64,000 nucleotides of DNA from Nocardioides limicola. GTDB taxonomy: Bacteria; Actinomycetota; Actinomycetes; Propionibacteriales; Nocardioidaceae. Every line of letters begins with the position of its first letter. Position 1 is the first letter of the stretch. Positions 1-8,202 of this stretch are shown in pieces. Location of the stretch: the NCBI RefSeq assembly GCF_016827675.1, contig NZ_JAERJA010000002.1:598843-662842 (forward strand), written 5' to 3'. Made by a program: the position numbers and the translations under genes. A model generated the notes under the pieces. It was given only the letters and a program-made list of their open reading frames with translations. It made no database searches and was not told where the DNA came from.

Positions 1-1224
1 GGCGCCGATCACCAGGGTCGTGTAGACGGCCGATTCGAAGCCGACCGAGAGCCCGGAGAGGATCACCGTCGCGGCACCGGTCAGGGAGGTGCGGCCGACG
101 TCGGTGACGGGCCGGTGCTCGGTGCCGGTGTAGTAGCCGGTCAGGGTCAGGATGGCGGCTGCCAGCACGATCCCGATCACCACGGCTACCGCTGCGATGA
201 GCCGCGGATCACCGGCAGCAGCCAGCTGGGTGCTGTTGGTCAACTCGGCGAACGTCGAGGGCAGGAAGGCGTAGGAGAGCCCGATGCAGGCGACCGCCGC
301 CACGGCCGCGGAGATGTAGAAGGCCCGGTTGATGGTGCGCAGCCCCGATTCGCCGGCCCGCGGGCGACACAGGTAGACGCCGAGTACGGCGGTCAGCGCA
401 CCGATGGCTGGGATCAGCAGCGGGAACACCAGCCCCTTGTCACCGAAGGCGGCGGCGCCGAGGATCAGCGCGGCGACCAGGGTGACGGCGTACGACTCGA
501 AGAGGTCGGCGGCCATCCCGGCGCAGTCGCCGACGTTGTCGCCGACGTTGTCGGCGATGGTGGCGGCGTTGCGGGGGTCGTCCTCGGGGATGTTCTGCTC
601 GACCTTGCCGACCAGGTCCGCGCCGACGTCGGCGGCCTTGGTGAAGATGCCGCCGCCAACCCTCATGAACATGGCCAGCAGCGCGGCGCCGAAGCCGAAC
701 CCTTCAAGCACGTGGGCGGCCTCGTGGCGGAAGAGCAGCACCACCACGGAGGCTCCGATCAACCCCAGTCCGACCGTGGACATGCCGACCACGGCGCCGG
801 TGCGGAACGCCACCGTCATCGCCGGGTCGCGGCCCTCCCGCTCGGCGCCTGCCGCCACTCGGACGTTGGCACGCACCGCGAGCCACATGCCGAGGTAGCC
901 GATGGATCCGGAGAACACCGCGCCGACGAGGAAGAAGATCGACCGGCCGGCTCGGACCGTCCAGTCGTCGGCCGGCAGTGCCAGCAGGACCACGAAGGCG
1001 ATCGCCCCGAAGACCGCGAGGGTGCGGAACTGACGCGTCAGGTAGGCGTTGGCGCCCTCCTGCACGGCCCGGGCGATCTCCTGCATCCCTTCGGTGCCCT
1101 CGTCGGCGGCCAGCACCTGTCGTCGGAAGATGGCTGCCATCACCAGGGCGGCAAGCCCGACGCCGGCCACCAGGATGACCAGCGTCTGATTTGACTGTGA
1201 CAGTTCGACCACGTGTGCGACCAC
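1..1224 (-). CDS. hppA: Membrane-bound proton-translocating pyrophosphatase, N-terminal part (cut by window edge)
   Basis: Hydrolyses cytoplasmic pyrophosphate and pumps H+ (or Na+) across the membrane. The 408 visible codons include the family signature GGIFTKAADVGADLVGKVE near residues 187–206 and the acidic ATIADNVGDNVGD motif near 221–234, which together bind Mg-PPi, plus several hydrophobic helices. The C-terminal half, including the position that separates K+-dependent from K+-independent enzymes, lies outside the window. The GTG start at 1224 has a GGGAGG ribosome site 5 nt upstream. It follows the BldG-like gene on the same strand after about 105 bp, a neighbourhood also seen in Streptomyces. 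Confidence 0.95.
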   Translation of the reverse strand, partial: MVAHVVELSQSNQTLVILVAGVGLAALVMAAIFRRQVLAADEGTEGMQEIARAVQEGANAYLTRQFRTLAVFGAIAFVVLLALPADDWTVRAGRSIFFLVGAVFSGSIGYLGMWLAVRANVRVAAGAEREGRDPAMTVAFRTGAVVGMSTVGLGLIGASVVVLLFRHEAAHVLEGFGFGAALLAMFMRVGGGIFTKAADVGADLVGKVEQNIPEDDPRNAATIADNVGDNVGDCAGMAADLFESYAVTLVAALILGAAAFGDKGLVFPLLIPAIGALTAVLGVYLCRPRAGESGLRTINRAFYISAAVAAVACIGLSYAFLPSTFAELTNSTQLAAAGDPRLIAAVAVVIGIVLAAAILTLTGYYTGTEHRPVTDVGRTSLTGAATVILSGLSVGFESAVYTTLVIGA

Positions 1225-1329
1225 GTGTACCTCCCGGGCAGTCGTCGATCCACGCTCACTTGGGCGTGATGCACCTCACACCTTGGCAGAAGAGCGCGCC
1301 TTTGGCGAGGGTTCCGGGAGACCGGCGTT

Positions 1330-1665
1330 TCAGTGGGCCGGGAGTTCGTCCACCGACGGGTAGATGTGGAAGACCTTGGCCAGGCCGGTGATCCGGAAGA
1401 TCTTCAGCAGCCGGTCGGAGTTGCACACCAGGTCCAGGGAGCCGTCGTGACTGCGGACCTTCTTGAGTCCGCCGACCAGGACTCCGAGCCCGGTGGAGTC
1501 GAGGAACTCGACACCGCCCAGGTCGATCACCAGGTGGTAGCGACCGGCCGCCACCAGGTCGGTCATCTGCTCGCGCAGCCGGGGCGCGGTGTAGACATCG
1601 ATCTCGCCACCGACGGCGACGACCGTGCGGCCGCCCACCTCGCGCGTGCCGAGTGTCAGATCCAC
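1330..1665 (-). CDS. bldG: BldG-type anti-sigma factor antagonist (STAS domain)
   Basis: A 111-residue single STAS domain protein. In Streptomyces, BldG is phosphorylated on a conserved serine and, when unphosphorylated, binds an anti-sigma factor to release stress or developmental sigma factors. Here the site is [13 protein letters not shown] with Ser57, the same position as in S. coelicolor BldG as I remember it, and the rest resembles BldG nearly end to end ([23 protein letters not shown] C-terminus). Start GTG with AAGGAG 6 nt upstream. It is divergent from the helicase gene and 105 bp upstream of hppA. No anti-sigma kinase gene lies between it and hppA, unlike the Streptomyces locus. Confidence 0.92.
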   Translation of the reverse strand: MDLTLGTREVGGRTVVAVGGEIDVYTAPRLREQMTDLVAAGRYHLVIDLGGVEFLDSTGLGVLVGGLKKVRSHDGSLDLVCNSDRLLKIFRITGLAKVFHIYPSVDELPAH

Positions 1666-1730
1666 TCCTAGCTCCTTCCGCCCCCGAAGGCGGGTCCGAG
1701 TCCGATGCCCCTGCCTGCGAGTATCAAACC

Positions 1731-4064
1731 ATGCCCGCCAACCGTCCGCATGGCCTCTCCGGCACTGAGTTGGTCACCATGCTGGCGGCGGGCCCGGGCC
1801 GGGAGGATCGATTGCGGCACGTGGAGGTGCTGCCGCCGCGCTCGGCACGGACCGTGGACTGGCCGGCCTGGGTGCCCGACGACGTCGCTGAGGCCTACCG
1901 ACGTAGGGGGATCGCCCGGCCGTGGCGACACCAGGTCGAGGCGGCAGAACTCGCCCACGCCGGTGCGCACGTGGTGCTGGCCACCGGCACCGCATCCGGC
2001 AAGTCGCTCGCCTACCACCTGCCCGCCCTGACCGCGATCCGGGAGTCGCGTGGACCCCACCAGCAGCGGGGCGCGACCGTGCTCTACCTGACCCCCACCA
2101 AGGCGCTGGCCCAGGACCAGGCGTCCTCACTGCAGTCGCTCGGGCTCGACGTGCGGGTGAGCACCCACGACGGCGACTCCGGTCGGGAGCAGCGGGACTG
2201 GAGCCGCGACCACGCCGAGTATCTGCTGACCAACCCGGACATGCTGCACGTCTCGATGCTCCCCGGTCACCAACGCTGGGCGTCGTTCTGGCGGGACCTG
2301 CGCTACGTGGTGGTCGATGAGTGTCACCACTACCGGGGCATGTTCGGCTCGCAGGTCGCCCAGGTGCTGCGGCGGCTGCGGCGGGTCGCTGCACATCACG
2401 GGGCGGCGCCGACGTTCGTGCTGGCCTCGGCCACCGTCGCCGAGCCGGAGACCGCTGCGTCCCGGCTGACCGGGCTGCAGGTGCAGGCGGTCACCGATGA
2501 CGCCTCGCCCCGCGGCCAGGTGGCGCTGGGACTGTGGGAGCCGCCGCTGACGTCGTACGCCGGGGAGAACGGCGCACCGGTACGCCGGGCCGCCTCCTCC
2601 GAGGTCGCCGACCTGCTCGCGGACCTGGTCACCGAAGGGGTGCGCACGCTGGCGTTCGTCCGGTCCCGGCGAGGTGTGGAGTCGGTCGCGCTGACCGCCG
2701 CCGAACTGCTCACCGAGGTGCACCCGGAACTGGCCGGTCAGGTGGCGGCGTACCGCGGCGGCTACCTGCCCGAGGAACGTCGGGAGATCGAGGACGCGCT
2801 GCGGTCCGGGCGGCTGACCGGACTGGCCGCGACCAACGCCCTCGAGTTGGGCATCGACGTGCACGGACTCGACGCAGTGCTGCTGGCGGGGTTCCCCGGC
2901 ACCCGGGCCGCGCTGTGGCAGCAACTGGGGCGGGCCGGGCGCGAGGGGCAGGACGCCGTCGGGGTGCTGGTGGCTCGCGACGACCCGCTCGATACCTACC
3001 TGGTGGCGCACCCGGAGGCACTGTTGGGTGCGCCGGTGGAGGCCAGCGTGTTCGACCCCGACAACCCCTATGTGCTGCGGCCGCACCTGTGCGCGGCCGC
3101 GTTCGAGGTGCCGCTGACCGAGCAGGACCTGCCACTCTTCGGCCCGACCGCAGCAGCGACCGTGGAGACGCTGACCGAGCAGGGGATGCTGCGCCGGCGA
3201 CCGCGCGGTTGGTTCTGGACGGAGCGGGATCGTCCGGCGGACGCGGTGAACCTCCGCTCCGGCGGGGGCGGCCAGGTGTCCCTGATCGAGGGCGACACCG
3301 GCCGGGTGATCGGCACTGTCGACGGCGGCCGGGCGCACGCCCAGGCGCATCGGGGGGCTGTCTACGTGCATCGCGGCGAGACCTGGCTGGTGGATGAGCT
3401 CGATCTGGATGAGCAGGTGGCGGTGATCAGCCGCAGTGACCCCGGGTGGTCCACCTCGGCCCGGGAGACCACCGCGCTGCGGATCACCGGCACCCGGGAG
3501 AGTCAGCGCTGGGGTGAATGCCGGCTCACCCTCGGCGAGGTGGCGGTGACCCATCAGGTGGTCTCCTACCTGCGGCGCCGGGAACCGGGAGGCGAGGTGC
3601 TGGGCGAGGAGCCCCTGGATCTGCCGGCCCGCACGCTGCCGACTGTCGCGGTGTGGTGGACGGTGCCACCGGACCTGCTGGCCGAGGCCGGCCTCGACGA
3701 CACGCTGGTGCCCGGAGCCGCGCACGCCGCCGAGCACTGCGCCATCGGACTGTTGCCGCTCTTCGCGACCTGCGACCGGTGGGACATCGGCGGTGTCTCG
3801 ACGGCGCTGCACCCCGACACCGGTCAACTCTCGGTCTTCGTGTACGACGGGCACCCCGGCGGCGCCGGGTTCGCCGAGCGGGGCTTCCATGCCGCGCGCG
3901 CGTGGCTGACCGCGACCCGGGACACCATCGAGGCATGCGAGTGCGCCCAGGGGTGTCCCTCGTGCGTGCAGTCCCCCAAGTGTGGCAACCAGAACAACCC
4001 GTTGGAGAAGGACGCGGCGAGGCGACTGCTCGAGTTGCTGCTCTCCGGAGCTCCTGCTGGGTAG
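1731..4064 (+). CDS. SftH/MrfA-type 3'-5' DNA helicase with DUF1998 zinc-cysteine C-terminus
   Basis: A 777-residue superfamily 2 helicase. Walker A GTASGKS is at residues 86–92, the DECH box at 196–199, LASATV follows as motif III and QLGRAGREG as motif VI. The C-terminus has a tetracysteine cluster ([10 protein letters not shown]…KCGNQN) typical of the DUF1998 module. Mycobacterial SftH is a 3'-5' DNA helicase, and Bacillus MrfA acts in repair of mitomycin-type damage, so a repair role is likely. The reading frame is open back to 1653 but would then overlap the divergent bldG start. The ATG at 1731 is preferred; GAGTAT sits 6 nt before it as a possible leaderless −10. Confidence 0.9.
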   Translation: MPANRPHGLSGTELVTMLAAGPGREDRLRHVEVLPPRSARTVDWPAWVPDDVAEAYRRRGIARPWRHQVEAAELAHAGAHVVLATGTASGKSLAYHLPALTAIRESRGPHQQRGATVLYLTPTKALAQDQASSLQSLGLDVRVSTHDGDSGREQRDWSRDHAEYLLTNPDMLHVSMLPGHQRWASFWRDLRYVVVDECHHYRGMFGSQVAQVLRRLRRVAAHHGAAPTFVLASATVAEPETAASRLTGLQVQAVTDDASPRGQVALGLWEPPLTSYAGENGAPVRRAASSEVADLLADLVTEGVRTLAFVRSRRGVESVALTAAELLTEVHPELAGQVAAYRGGYLPEERREIEDALRSGRLTGLAATNALELGIDVHGLDAVLLAGFPGTRAALWQQLGRAGREGQDAVGVLVARDDPLDTYLVAHPEALLGAPVEASVFDPDNPYVLRPHLCAAAFEVPLTEQDLPLFGPTAAATVETLTEQGMLRRRPRGWFWTERDRPADAVNLRSGGGGQVSLIEGDTGRVIGTVDGGRAHAQAHRGAVYVHRGETWLVDELDLDEQVAVISRSDPGWSTSARETTALRITGTRESQRWGECRLTLGEVAVTHQVVSYLRRREPGGEVLGEEPLDLPARTLPTVAVWWTVPPDLLAEAGLDDTLVPGAAHAAEHCAIGLLPLFATCDRWDIGGVSTALHPDTGQLSVFVYDGHPGGAGFAERGFHAARAWLTATRDTIEACECAQGCPSCVQSPKCGNQNNPLEKDAARRLLELLLSGAPAG

Positions 4065-4074
4065 GGTGAGCCGC

Positions 4075-4437
4075 ATGTTGCTCCTCGGCCTCGTCTTCCT
4101 GGTCCTGGCGATCCTCGCCATCGCGGCGGTCGCCCTCGACGGGACCGGCACCGTCGACGTGCTCGGCATCGAGACCAACGCCCTCGGCATCTTCCTGCTC
4201 GGGCTCGCCTGCGGCTGCCTGATCTGGTGGGGGCTGGCGCTGACCCGGGCCGGAGTGAGGCGGGAGCTCAAGACCCGGCGCGACCGCAAGGAGTTGGCCT
4301 CGCTCAAGGGCCAACTGGCCACCGGCCCCGAGACCTCGGCAGCCCCGGCGGCCGCTGCCGAGCCGGCCCACGGCGAGCATGTCGCGGTGACCGACGCACC
4401 GGTCGACCCGCCGACCGAGGATCCCGACCGCACCTGA
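4075..4437 (+). CDS. LapA-like small membrane protein
   Basis: A 120-residue protein with two transmembrane helices (about residues 2–22 and 35–57) followed by a basic stretch RRELKTRRDRKELASLKGQL and an Ala/Pro/acidic low-complexity tail. The helix–helix–charged amphipathic layout matches LapA/DUF1049-type inner-membrane proteins, whose role in actinobacteria is unknown. The ATG at 4075 follows GGTGAG, which overlaps the stop region of the helicase gene, so the two are probably cotranscribed. A GTG at 4066 is an alternative start. Function is not assignable from sequence. Confidence 0.7.
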   Translation: MLLLGLVFLVLAILAIAAVALDGTGTVDVLGIETNALGIFLLGLACGCLIWWGLALTRAGVRRELKTRRDRKELASLKGQLATGPETSAAPAAAAEPAHGEHVAVTDAPVDPPTEDPDRT

Positions 4438-4460
4438 CCGGTCGCCACGGCCGCGCTCTC

Positions 4461-4508
4461 GTGACGGCGGTCCAGCGTCACGGCGCTCCAGCATCACGGC
4501 GGTCCAGC
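4461..4508. repeat. 16-bp tandem repeat, three copies, over the 3' end of a Tad gene
   Basis: Three adjacent 16-bp units (4461–4476, 4477–4492, 4493–4508) of the form (g/a)tcacggcggtccagc with few differences. The stop codon of the TadE-like gene (4494–4496, minus strand) lies in the last unit, so the gene's terminal codons appear copied twice into the intergenic space. No hairpin is obvious. Confidence 0.75.
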
Positions 4509-4868
4509 ACGGGCGGTCGCAGTCAGCGTCGCCTCCCGTCCGGCCAGCGCCGGCGTCTCGACGGTGACCGTCACGGTCACCGCCATCCCGTCGGCCAGGC
4601 AGGAGACCAGGGTGACCTGATTGACCGCGGCGACCCGAGTGGCCTCGGCGCAGCCGTCGCCACCCGCGACCATCGCGGTGGCGCCGGCCAGGGCGGCCAG
4701 GTCGGCCCCGGACTGGGCGCCGCGGTGCGCCGCCATCACCGCGCCCACCCAGGCCGCGGCCAGCGCCACCGTCACCAGCACGCCGATCAGCCCGACCGCA
4801 GCCGCGGTGGCGGCCCCGCGCTCACCCCGGCAGCGAGCGGGGCACCGGAAGCGGGTCGGCGGCCTCAC
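4494..4868 (-). CDS. Rv3654c-family TadE-like protein
   Basis: Last gene of the Tad pilus operon, 124 residues from a GTG at 4868 that overlaps the tadE stop by four bases (GTGA). An upstream in-frame ATG at 4934 exists but would overlap tadE by 70 bases. After a short basic leader the segment RGAATAAAVGLIGVLVTVALAAAW is a TadE/Flp-like N-terminal helix, followed by AAHRGAQSGADLAALAGA, typical of the Rv3654c group found next to the helicase/secretion neighbourhood. Probably a membrane-anchored pseudopilin-like minor component; its exact role is not known. Confidence 0.82.
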   Translation of the reverse strand: MRPPTRFRCPARCRGERGAATAAAVGLIGVLVTVALAAAWVGAVMAAHRGAQSGADLAALAGATAMVAGGDGCAEATRVAAVNQVTLVSCLADGMAVTVTVTVETPALAGREATLTATARAGPP

Positions 4869-5227
4869 GGGACGCCCTCGCGGCGCGCCACCGCAGTGGC
4901 GCGCACCTGCGGTGCCACCGTCCGGCTCAGCCATCCACCCGGGCCGGACACCGCCGCGACGACGGTGACCGTGACCAGGTCATCCCCGACCGCGATGTCG
5001 ATTCGGGCGCCCGCCGGGGCCACCCGGGCACCCACGGCCCGTGCGTCCACTTCGGGCTCGTCACGGGCGAGCGCCCTGGCCACCTCACGGGCAGCATCCA
5101 CGGCCCGGATCTGAGCGACCGTCACCGACACCACCCAGACCATCAACACGGTGACCGCCACCAGGATCGGCAGCACCATCGCGGTCTCGGCGGTGACGGC
5201 GCCGCGTTGTGGCCGCCGGGTCACCAC
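4865..5227 (-). CDS. TadE-family minor pseudopilin
   Basis: A 120-residue protein beginning GTG, immediately after the Flp pilin stop. The N-terminal segment GAVTAE fits the G-x4-E rule for processing by Tad prepilin peptidases, followed by a hydrophobic helix (PILVAVTVLMVWVVSVTVAQI) and the helix AVDAAREVARALARDE characteristic of TadE. TadE/TadF-type pseudopilins are needed for assembly of Flp pili. It is the sixth gene of the leftward Tad operon; a dedicated prepilin peptidase gene is not seen in this window. Confidence 0.85.
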   Translation of the reverse strand: MVTRRPQRGAVTAETAMVLPILVAVTVLMVWVVSVTVAQIRAVDAAREVARALARDEPEVDARAVGARVAPAGARIDIAVGDDLVTVTVVAAVSGPGGWLSRTVAPQVRATAVARREGVP

Positions 5228-5407
5228 TCAGCCGACTCCGAGCAGGCTCAACACGTGGTCGAAGAGGGTGCTGAGCAGTTGGTTGCCGAAACCGCCGGTG
5301 AGCATCACGTAGAGCAGCCCGGCCAGGCCCGCGCCTGCGGCGGTGCCGACGGCGTACTCGGCAGTGGTGATGCCGTCCTCGGTTCGGGATGTGGTGGCTG
5401 TGTGCAT
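5228..5407 (-). CDS. Flp-type pilin (DUF4244)
   Basis: A 59-residue major pilin candidate. EDG|ITTAEY contains the Flp cleavage signature (Gly before a hydrophobic helix with Glu at +5 and Tyr at +6), followed by a glycine-rich hydrophobic segment AVGTAAGAGLAGLLYVML. The ATG at 5407 has a strong GAGGAG site 6 nt upstream, so the longer open frame back to 5482 is not used. It is separated from tadC by 184 bp, which could hold a separate promoter giving higher pilin expression, and abuts tadE directly. Confidence 0.9.
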   Translation of the reverse strand: MHTATTSRTEDGITTAEYAVGTAAGAGLAGLLYVMLTGGFGNQLLSTLFDHVLSLLGVG

Positions 5408-5551
5408 CGACTCCTCCTCAGTGTCCGGCCCGCGGATCGAGCCGACTGCCTCGACCCTGCCTGCGTGCCCGGTGGCTGCCAACGGGCGATGGATGGGCTG
5501 TGCACAACCGGGGCAGCGGCGGTGGCTGTGGACGACGAGCGGCCCGGTCGG

Positions 5552-5611
5552 CTCACCAGCGCAGCCCGAGACTCACCAGCAGCCCCAAGACTCACCAGTG
5601 CAGTCCCGAGA
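5552..5611. repeat. About 20-bp tandem repeat, three copies, over the tadC 3' end
   Basis: Three consecutive units (5552–5571, 5572–5590, 5591–5611) each begin ctcaccag and end in gccc(c)ga/aaga-like sequence. The rightmost unit contains the last codons and stop of tadC (stop 5592–5594, minus strand), so the gene end has been reiterated downstream, similar to 4461–4508. Confidence 0.75.
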
Positions 5612-6299
5612 GCGCCGCCGCGACCAGGGGCACGATGCCGACCAGCAAGAACGCTGGGAGCAGGCAGACACCCAGCGGGACGGCGACCCGCACCCCGACG
5701 GTGCGGGCGGCGTCGGTGATCCGTGCCCGCGCCTGGGCGGCCAGGTCGTCGGAGAGACGGCCGATGGCGTCAGCGACCGGGAACCCGCTCGCCTCTGCCC
5801 GGACCAGCACCCGGACCAGCGGCTCCAGGTCGGCATCTGCGGCCAGCGGTGCCCAGGCGTCGGTGGCAGACATCCCCATCGACAGCCGGGCCCGGGGGGC
5901 CTCCAACGCCTGCGCAGCCGGCCCTGGAAGCGCCTCACACGCCAACTCCAGGGCGCGCTCCGGCGGCTGGCCGGACTCCAGGGCAGTGGCCAACAGCCCC
6001 ACCAGCGTCGGCAGTTGCCGACGACGCTGCTGCCGGGCGCGGCGCAGTTCGGCAGGCTCCGCGCCGGCCAGCCGAAGCACCAGCAGGGTGGCTCCACCGG
6101 CAACGGCGATCCCCCAGGGTCCTGGCACCACCGCCACCACGACCAGGCTGGCCCCCGCCACCATGAGGGATCTCGTCAGCAGCGGTGGGAGCCGGCGTCC
6201 CGAGACGGCGACGGCCGGGCGGTCCAGGGGTGGCCGTGGCCGCATCGCCAGGGCCACCGCACCGGCCGCGGCCAGGGCGGCGACGAGGCCGGGCGTCAT
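5592..6299 (-). CDS. tadC: Tad pilus platform protein TadC (type II secretion F domain)
   Basis: Inner-membrane platform protein of 235 residues that pairs with TadB beneath the pilus. The start ATG at 6299 overlaps the tadB stop (ATGA). It has N-terminal membrane segments (about residues 1–18 and 40–70), a cytoplasmic GspF-like helical domain (QLPTLVGLLATALESGQPPERALELAC; DLEPLVRVLVRAEASGFPVADAI), and a C-terminal hydrophobic pair ending VPLVAAALSGLHW. The order ssd–tadA–tadB–tadC matches the actinobacterial helicase/secretion neighbourhood. Confidence 0.9.
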   Translation of the reverse strand: MTPGLVAALAAAGAVALAMRPRPPLDRPAVAVSGRRLPPLLTRSLMVAGASLVVVAVVPGPWGIAVAGGATLLVLRLAGAEPAELRRARQQRRRQLPTLVGLLATALESGQPPERALELACEALPGPAAQALEAPRARLSMGMSATDAWAPLAADADLEPLVRVLVRAEASGFPVADAIGRLSDDLAAQARARITDAARTVGVRVAVPLGVCLLPAFLLVGIVPLVAAALSGLHW

Positions 6300-7057
6300 C
6301 CGCGCACCACCGAGGTGGCGATCGCCTCGATCCAGGCGAGGCCGGCGCCTCCCAGCAGGAGCCCCAGCGCGAGGCACCCCAGACCGACCGGCGTGGCGAA
6401 CAAGAACGTCCAGGGGTCCCCGCCGATCCCCGACCCCATCAGCAGGGCGAGCACCGGGAGTCCGGCCATCAGCCGCGCGGTGGCCCGGGCCGAGGCCAGC
6501 TCCGACTCCACCGTGCGCCGCGTCTCGGCATCGAGTCTGGCCAGGGCCACCACCCGACCCAACGCGGCAGCCAGCGAACTGCCCGAGGCCTCGGAGACCT
6601 GCCAGGCAGCAGCCACCACGGCCAGGTCGGCGCAGCCGGGGCGGGTCGCGGCCTCCCGCCAGGCGTGCGGGACATCGGCGCCCATCTCGGCGGCTCGGCG
6701 GACCCCGGCCAGCGACGGCCAGTCGGCGGTGGCCTCGGCCAGGGCAGCCGTCGGCGGCCGCCCGGCAGTGAGTTCGGCTGCCAGCAGTTGGGCCATTCGC
6801 CCCACCCGGACCCGAGTGTCGGCCACGACCCGGGAGTGCTGGCGTTGGCGCAGCAGCCACAGACCCATCACGGCGGCAGCGCCCACGATCGCGCCCGGCA
6901 GCAGCATCCGGCCGGGCAACATCGTGGTGGCGACCAGGGCTGCGGCCACCAGCGCCCACCGGCGACCTGCCCCGCCGCACCTCGCGGCCGGCGCTGCCCG
7001 AACTGGAGGCAGCGCGAACCAGACGGCCGCCGCTGCCATCACCGCGACAGCGATCAT
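6296..7057 (-). CDS. tadB: Tad pilus platform protein TadB (type II secretion F domain)
   Basis: A 253-residue inner-membrane protein. N-terminal membrane helices (MIAVAVMAAAAVWFALPP; WALVAAALVATTMLPGRMLLPGAIVGAAAVMGLWLL) precede the GspF-like cytoplasmic region (RVGRMAQLLAAELTAGRPPTAALAEA … WQVSEASGSSLAAALGRVV) and C-terminal helices. It works with TadC and the TadA ATPase in Flp pilus extrusion. It overlaps tadA and tadC by four bases on either side, indicating translational coupling. Confidence 0.9.
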   Translation of the reverse strand: MIAVAVMAAAAVWFALPPVRAAPAARCGGAGRRWALVAAALVATTMLPGRMLLPGAIVGAAAVMGLWLLRQRQHSRVVADTRVRVGRMAQLLAAELTAGRPPTAALAEATADWPSLAGVRRAAEMGADVPHAWREAATRPGCADLAVVAAAWQVSEASGSSLAAALGRVVALARLDAETRRTVESELASARATARLMAGLPVLALLMGSGIGGDPWTFLFATPVGLGCLALGLLLGGAGLAWIEAIATSVVRG

Positions 7058-8202
7058 CGGCGATCCCCGAAGAGCGCGGCGTACGCCGGTCCCGCGCGCG
7101 CCTCCCCGTCGCCGAACACCACGGCGGGGGTGATCCGGACGAGCCCGTCGCCGCCCCGCTCCGGGACCCCGATCTCGCGCAGCACCCGCTGCCCGTCCCG
7201 GTCCCTGGCCAGGTGCACGACGGCCTCCACGGCGGCACCGAACTGGCTGTGGGCTGCGGCGCGGGTCAACCCGGCAGCCAAGGCCAGCGCCTCCACCCGG
7301 GCGGGGGTGTCCGAGGCGGAGTTGGCGTGCAGGGTGCCGCAGCCACCGGTGTGTCCGGTGTTCAGCGCGGCGAGCAGGTCCACCACCTCGGCGCCCCGGA
7401 CCTCCCCCACCACCAACCGATCCGGGCGCATCCGCAGCGCCTGCCGGACCAGGGTCGCCAGGGCTATCTCGCCACGACCCTCGATGTTCGCCGGCCGGCC
7501 CTCGAGCCCGACCACGTGCGGGTGGTCCGGTCGCAGTTCGGCGGAGTCCTCCACCACCACGATGCGCTCGCCGGGATCGACCAGCGACAGCAACGCTGCC
7601 AGCATGGTGGTCTTGCCGGTGCCGGTGCCGCCCGTGACCAGCAGGGCGCGGCGGTCTGCGACGAGAGCCTGCAGCAGTTGGGCGCCGCCCTCGGTGACGC
7701 CACCGGTTTCGACCATGTCAGCGAGGGTGAGCGAACGGCTCCGGAACACCCGGATCGAGATCAGCGTGCCCGGGCTGGCCACCGGTGAGAGCACCGCATG
7801 CAGGCGGGACCCGTCCGGCAGTCGCGCGTCCACGTAGGGCATCGCCTCGTCCAGGCGCCGTCCCGCCTGGGCGGCCAGCCGGCGGGCCAGGCGGCGTACC
7901 GCCTCGTCGTCGGCGAACGTGACCCCCGTGAGCTCCAAGCCGGTGCCGCGGTCGACATGCACCGCGACCGGGCCGTTGACCAGCACGTCGGTGACCTCGG
8001 GGTCGGCGAGCAGTGGCTCCAGCGGGCCCGCGCCGAGGACGTCGCGACGCAGGGCCTCGTGCACCGCCAGCACCTCGGCATCGCCGACCGGCCGGCCCTG
8101 AGCCCGCAGCACCTCGGCGACCCGTTGCGCCGAGAGGGGGCCCGAGCTGCGGGCGAGGCTGTCCCGGACCGCCTCGACGAGAGCCGCGGGCACCGCCGTC
8201 AT
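7054..8202 (-). CDS. tadA: Tad secretion ATPase TadA (CpaF family)
   Basis: Hexameric cytoplasmic ATPase that powers Flp pilus assembly, 382 residues. Walker A GGTGTGKTT is at residues 191–199. The Asp box (IVVVEDSAELRPDHPHVVGLEGR), the Walker B-like region with RPDRLVVGEVRGAE and the His box (NTGHTGGCGTLHAN) follow in the usual order. It belongs to the short actinobacterial TadA group without the extra N-terminal domain. It begins four bases inside the end of ssd. Confidence 0.95.
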   Translation of the reverse strand: MTAVPAALVEAVRDSLARSSGPLSAQRVAEVLRAQGRPVGDAEVLAVHEALRRDVLGAGPLEPLLADPEVTDVLVNGPVAVHVDRGTGLELTGVTFADDEAVRRLARRLAAQAGRRLDEAMPYVDARLPDGSRLHAVLSPVASPGTLISIRVFRSRSLTLADMVETGGVTEGGAQLLQALVADRRALLVTGGTGTGKTTMLAALLSLVDPGERIVVVEDSAELRPDHPHVVGLEGRPANIEGRGEIALATLVRQALRMRPDRLVVGEVRGAEVVDLLAALNTGHTGGCGTLHANSASDTPARVEALALAAGLTRAAAHSQFGAAVEAVVHLARDRDGQRVLREIGVPERGGDGLVRITPAVVFGDGEARAGPAYAALFGDRR

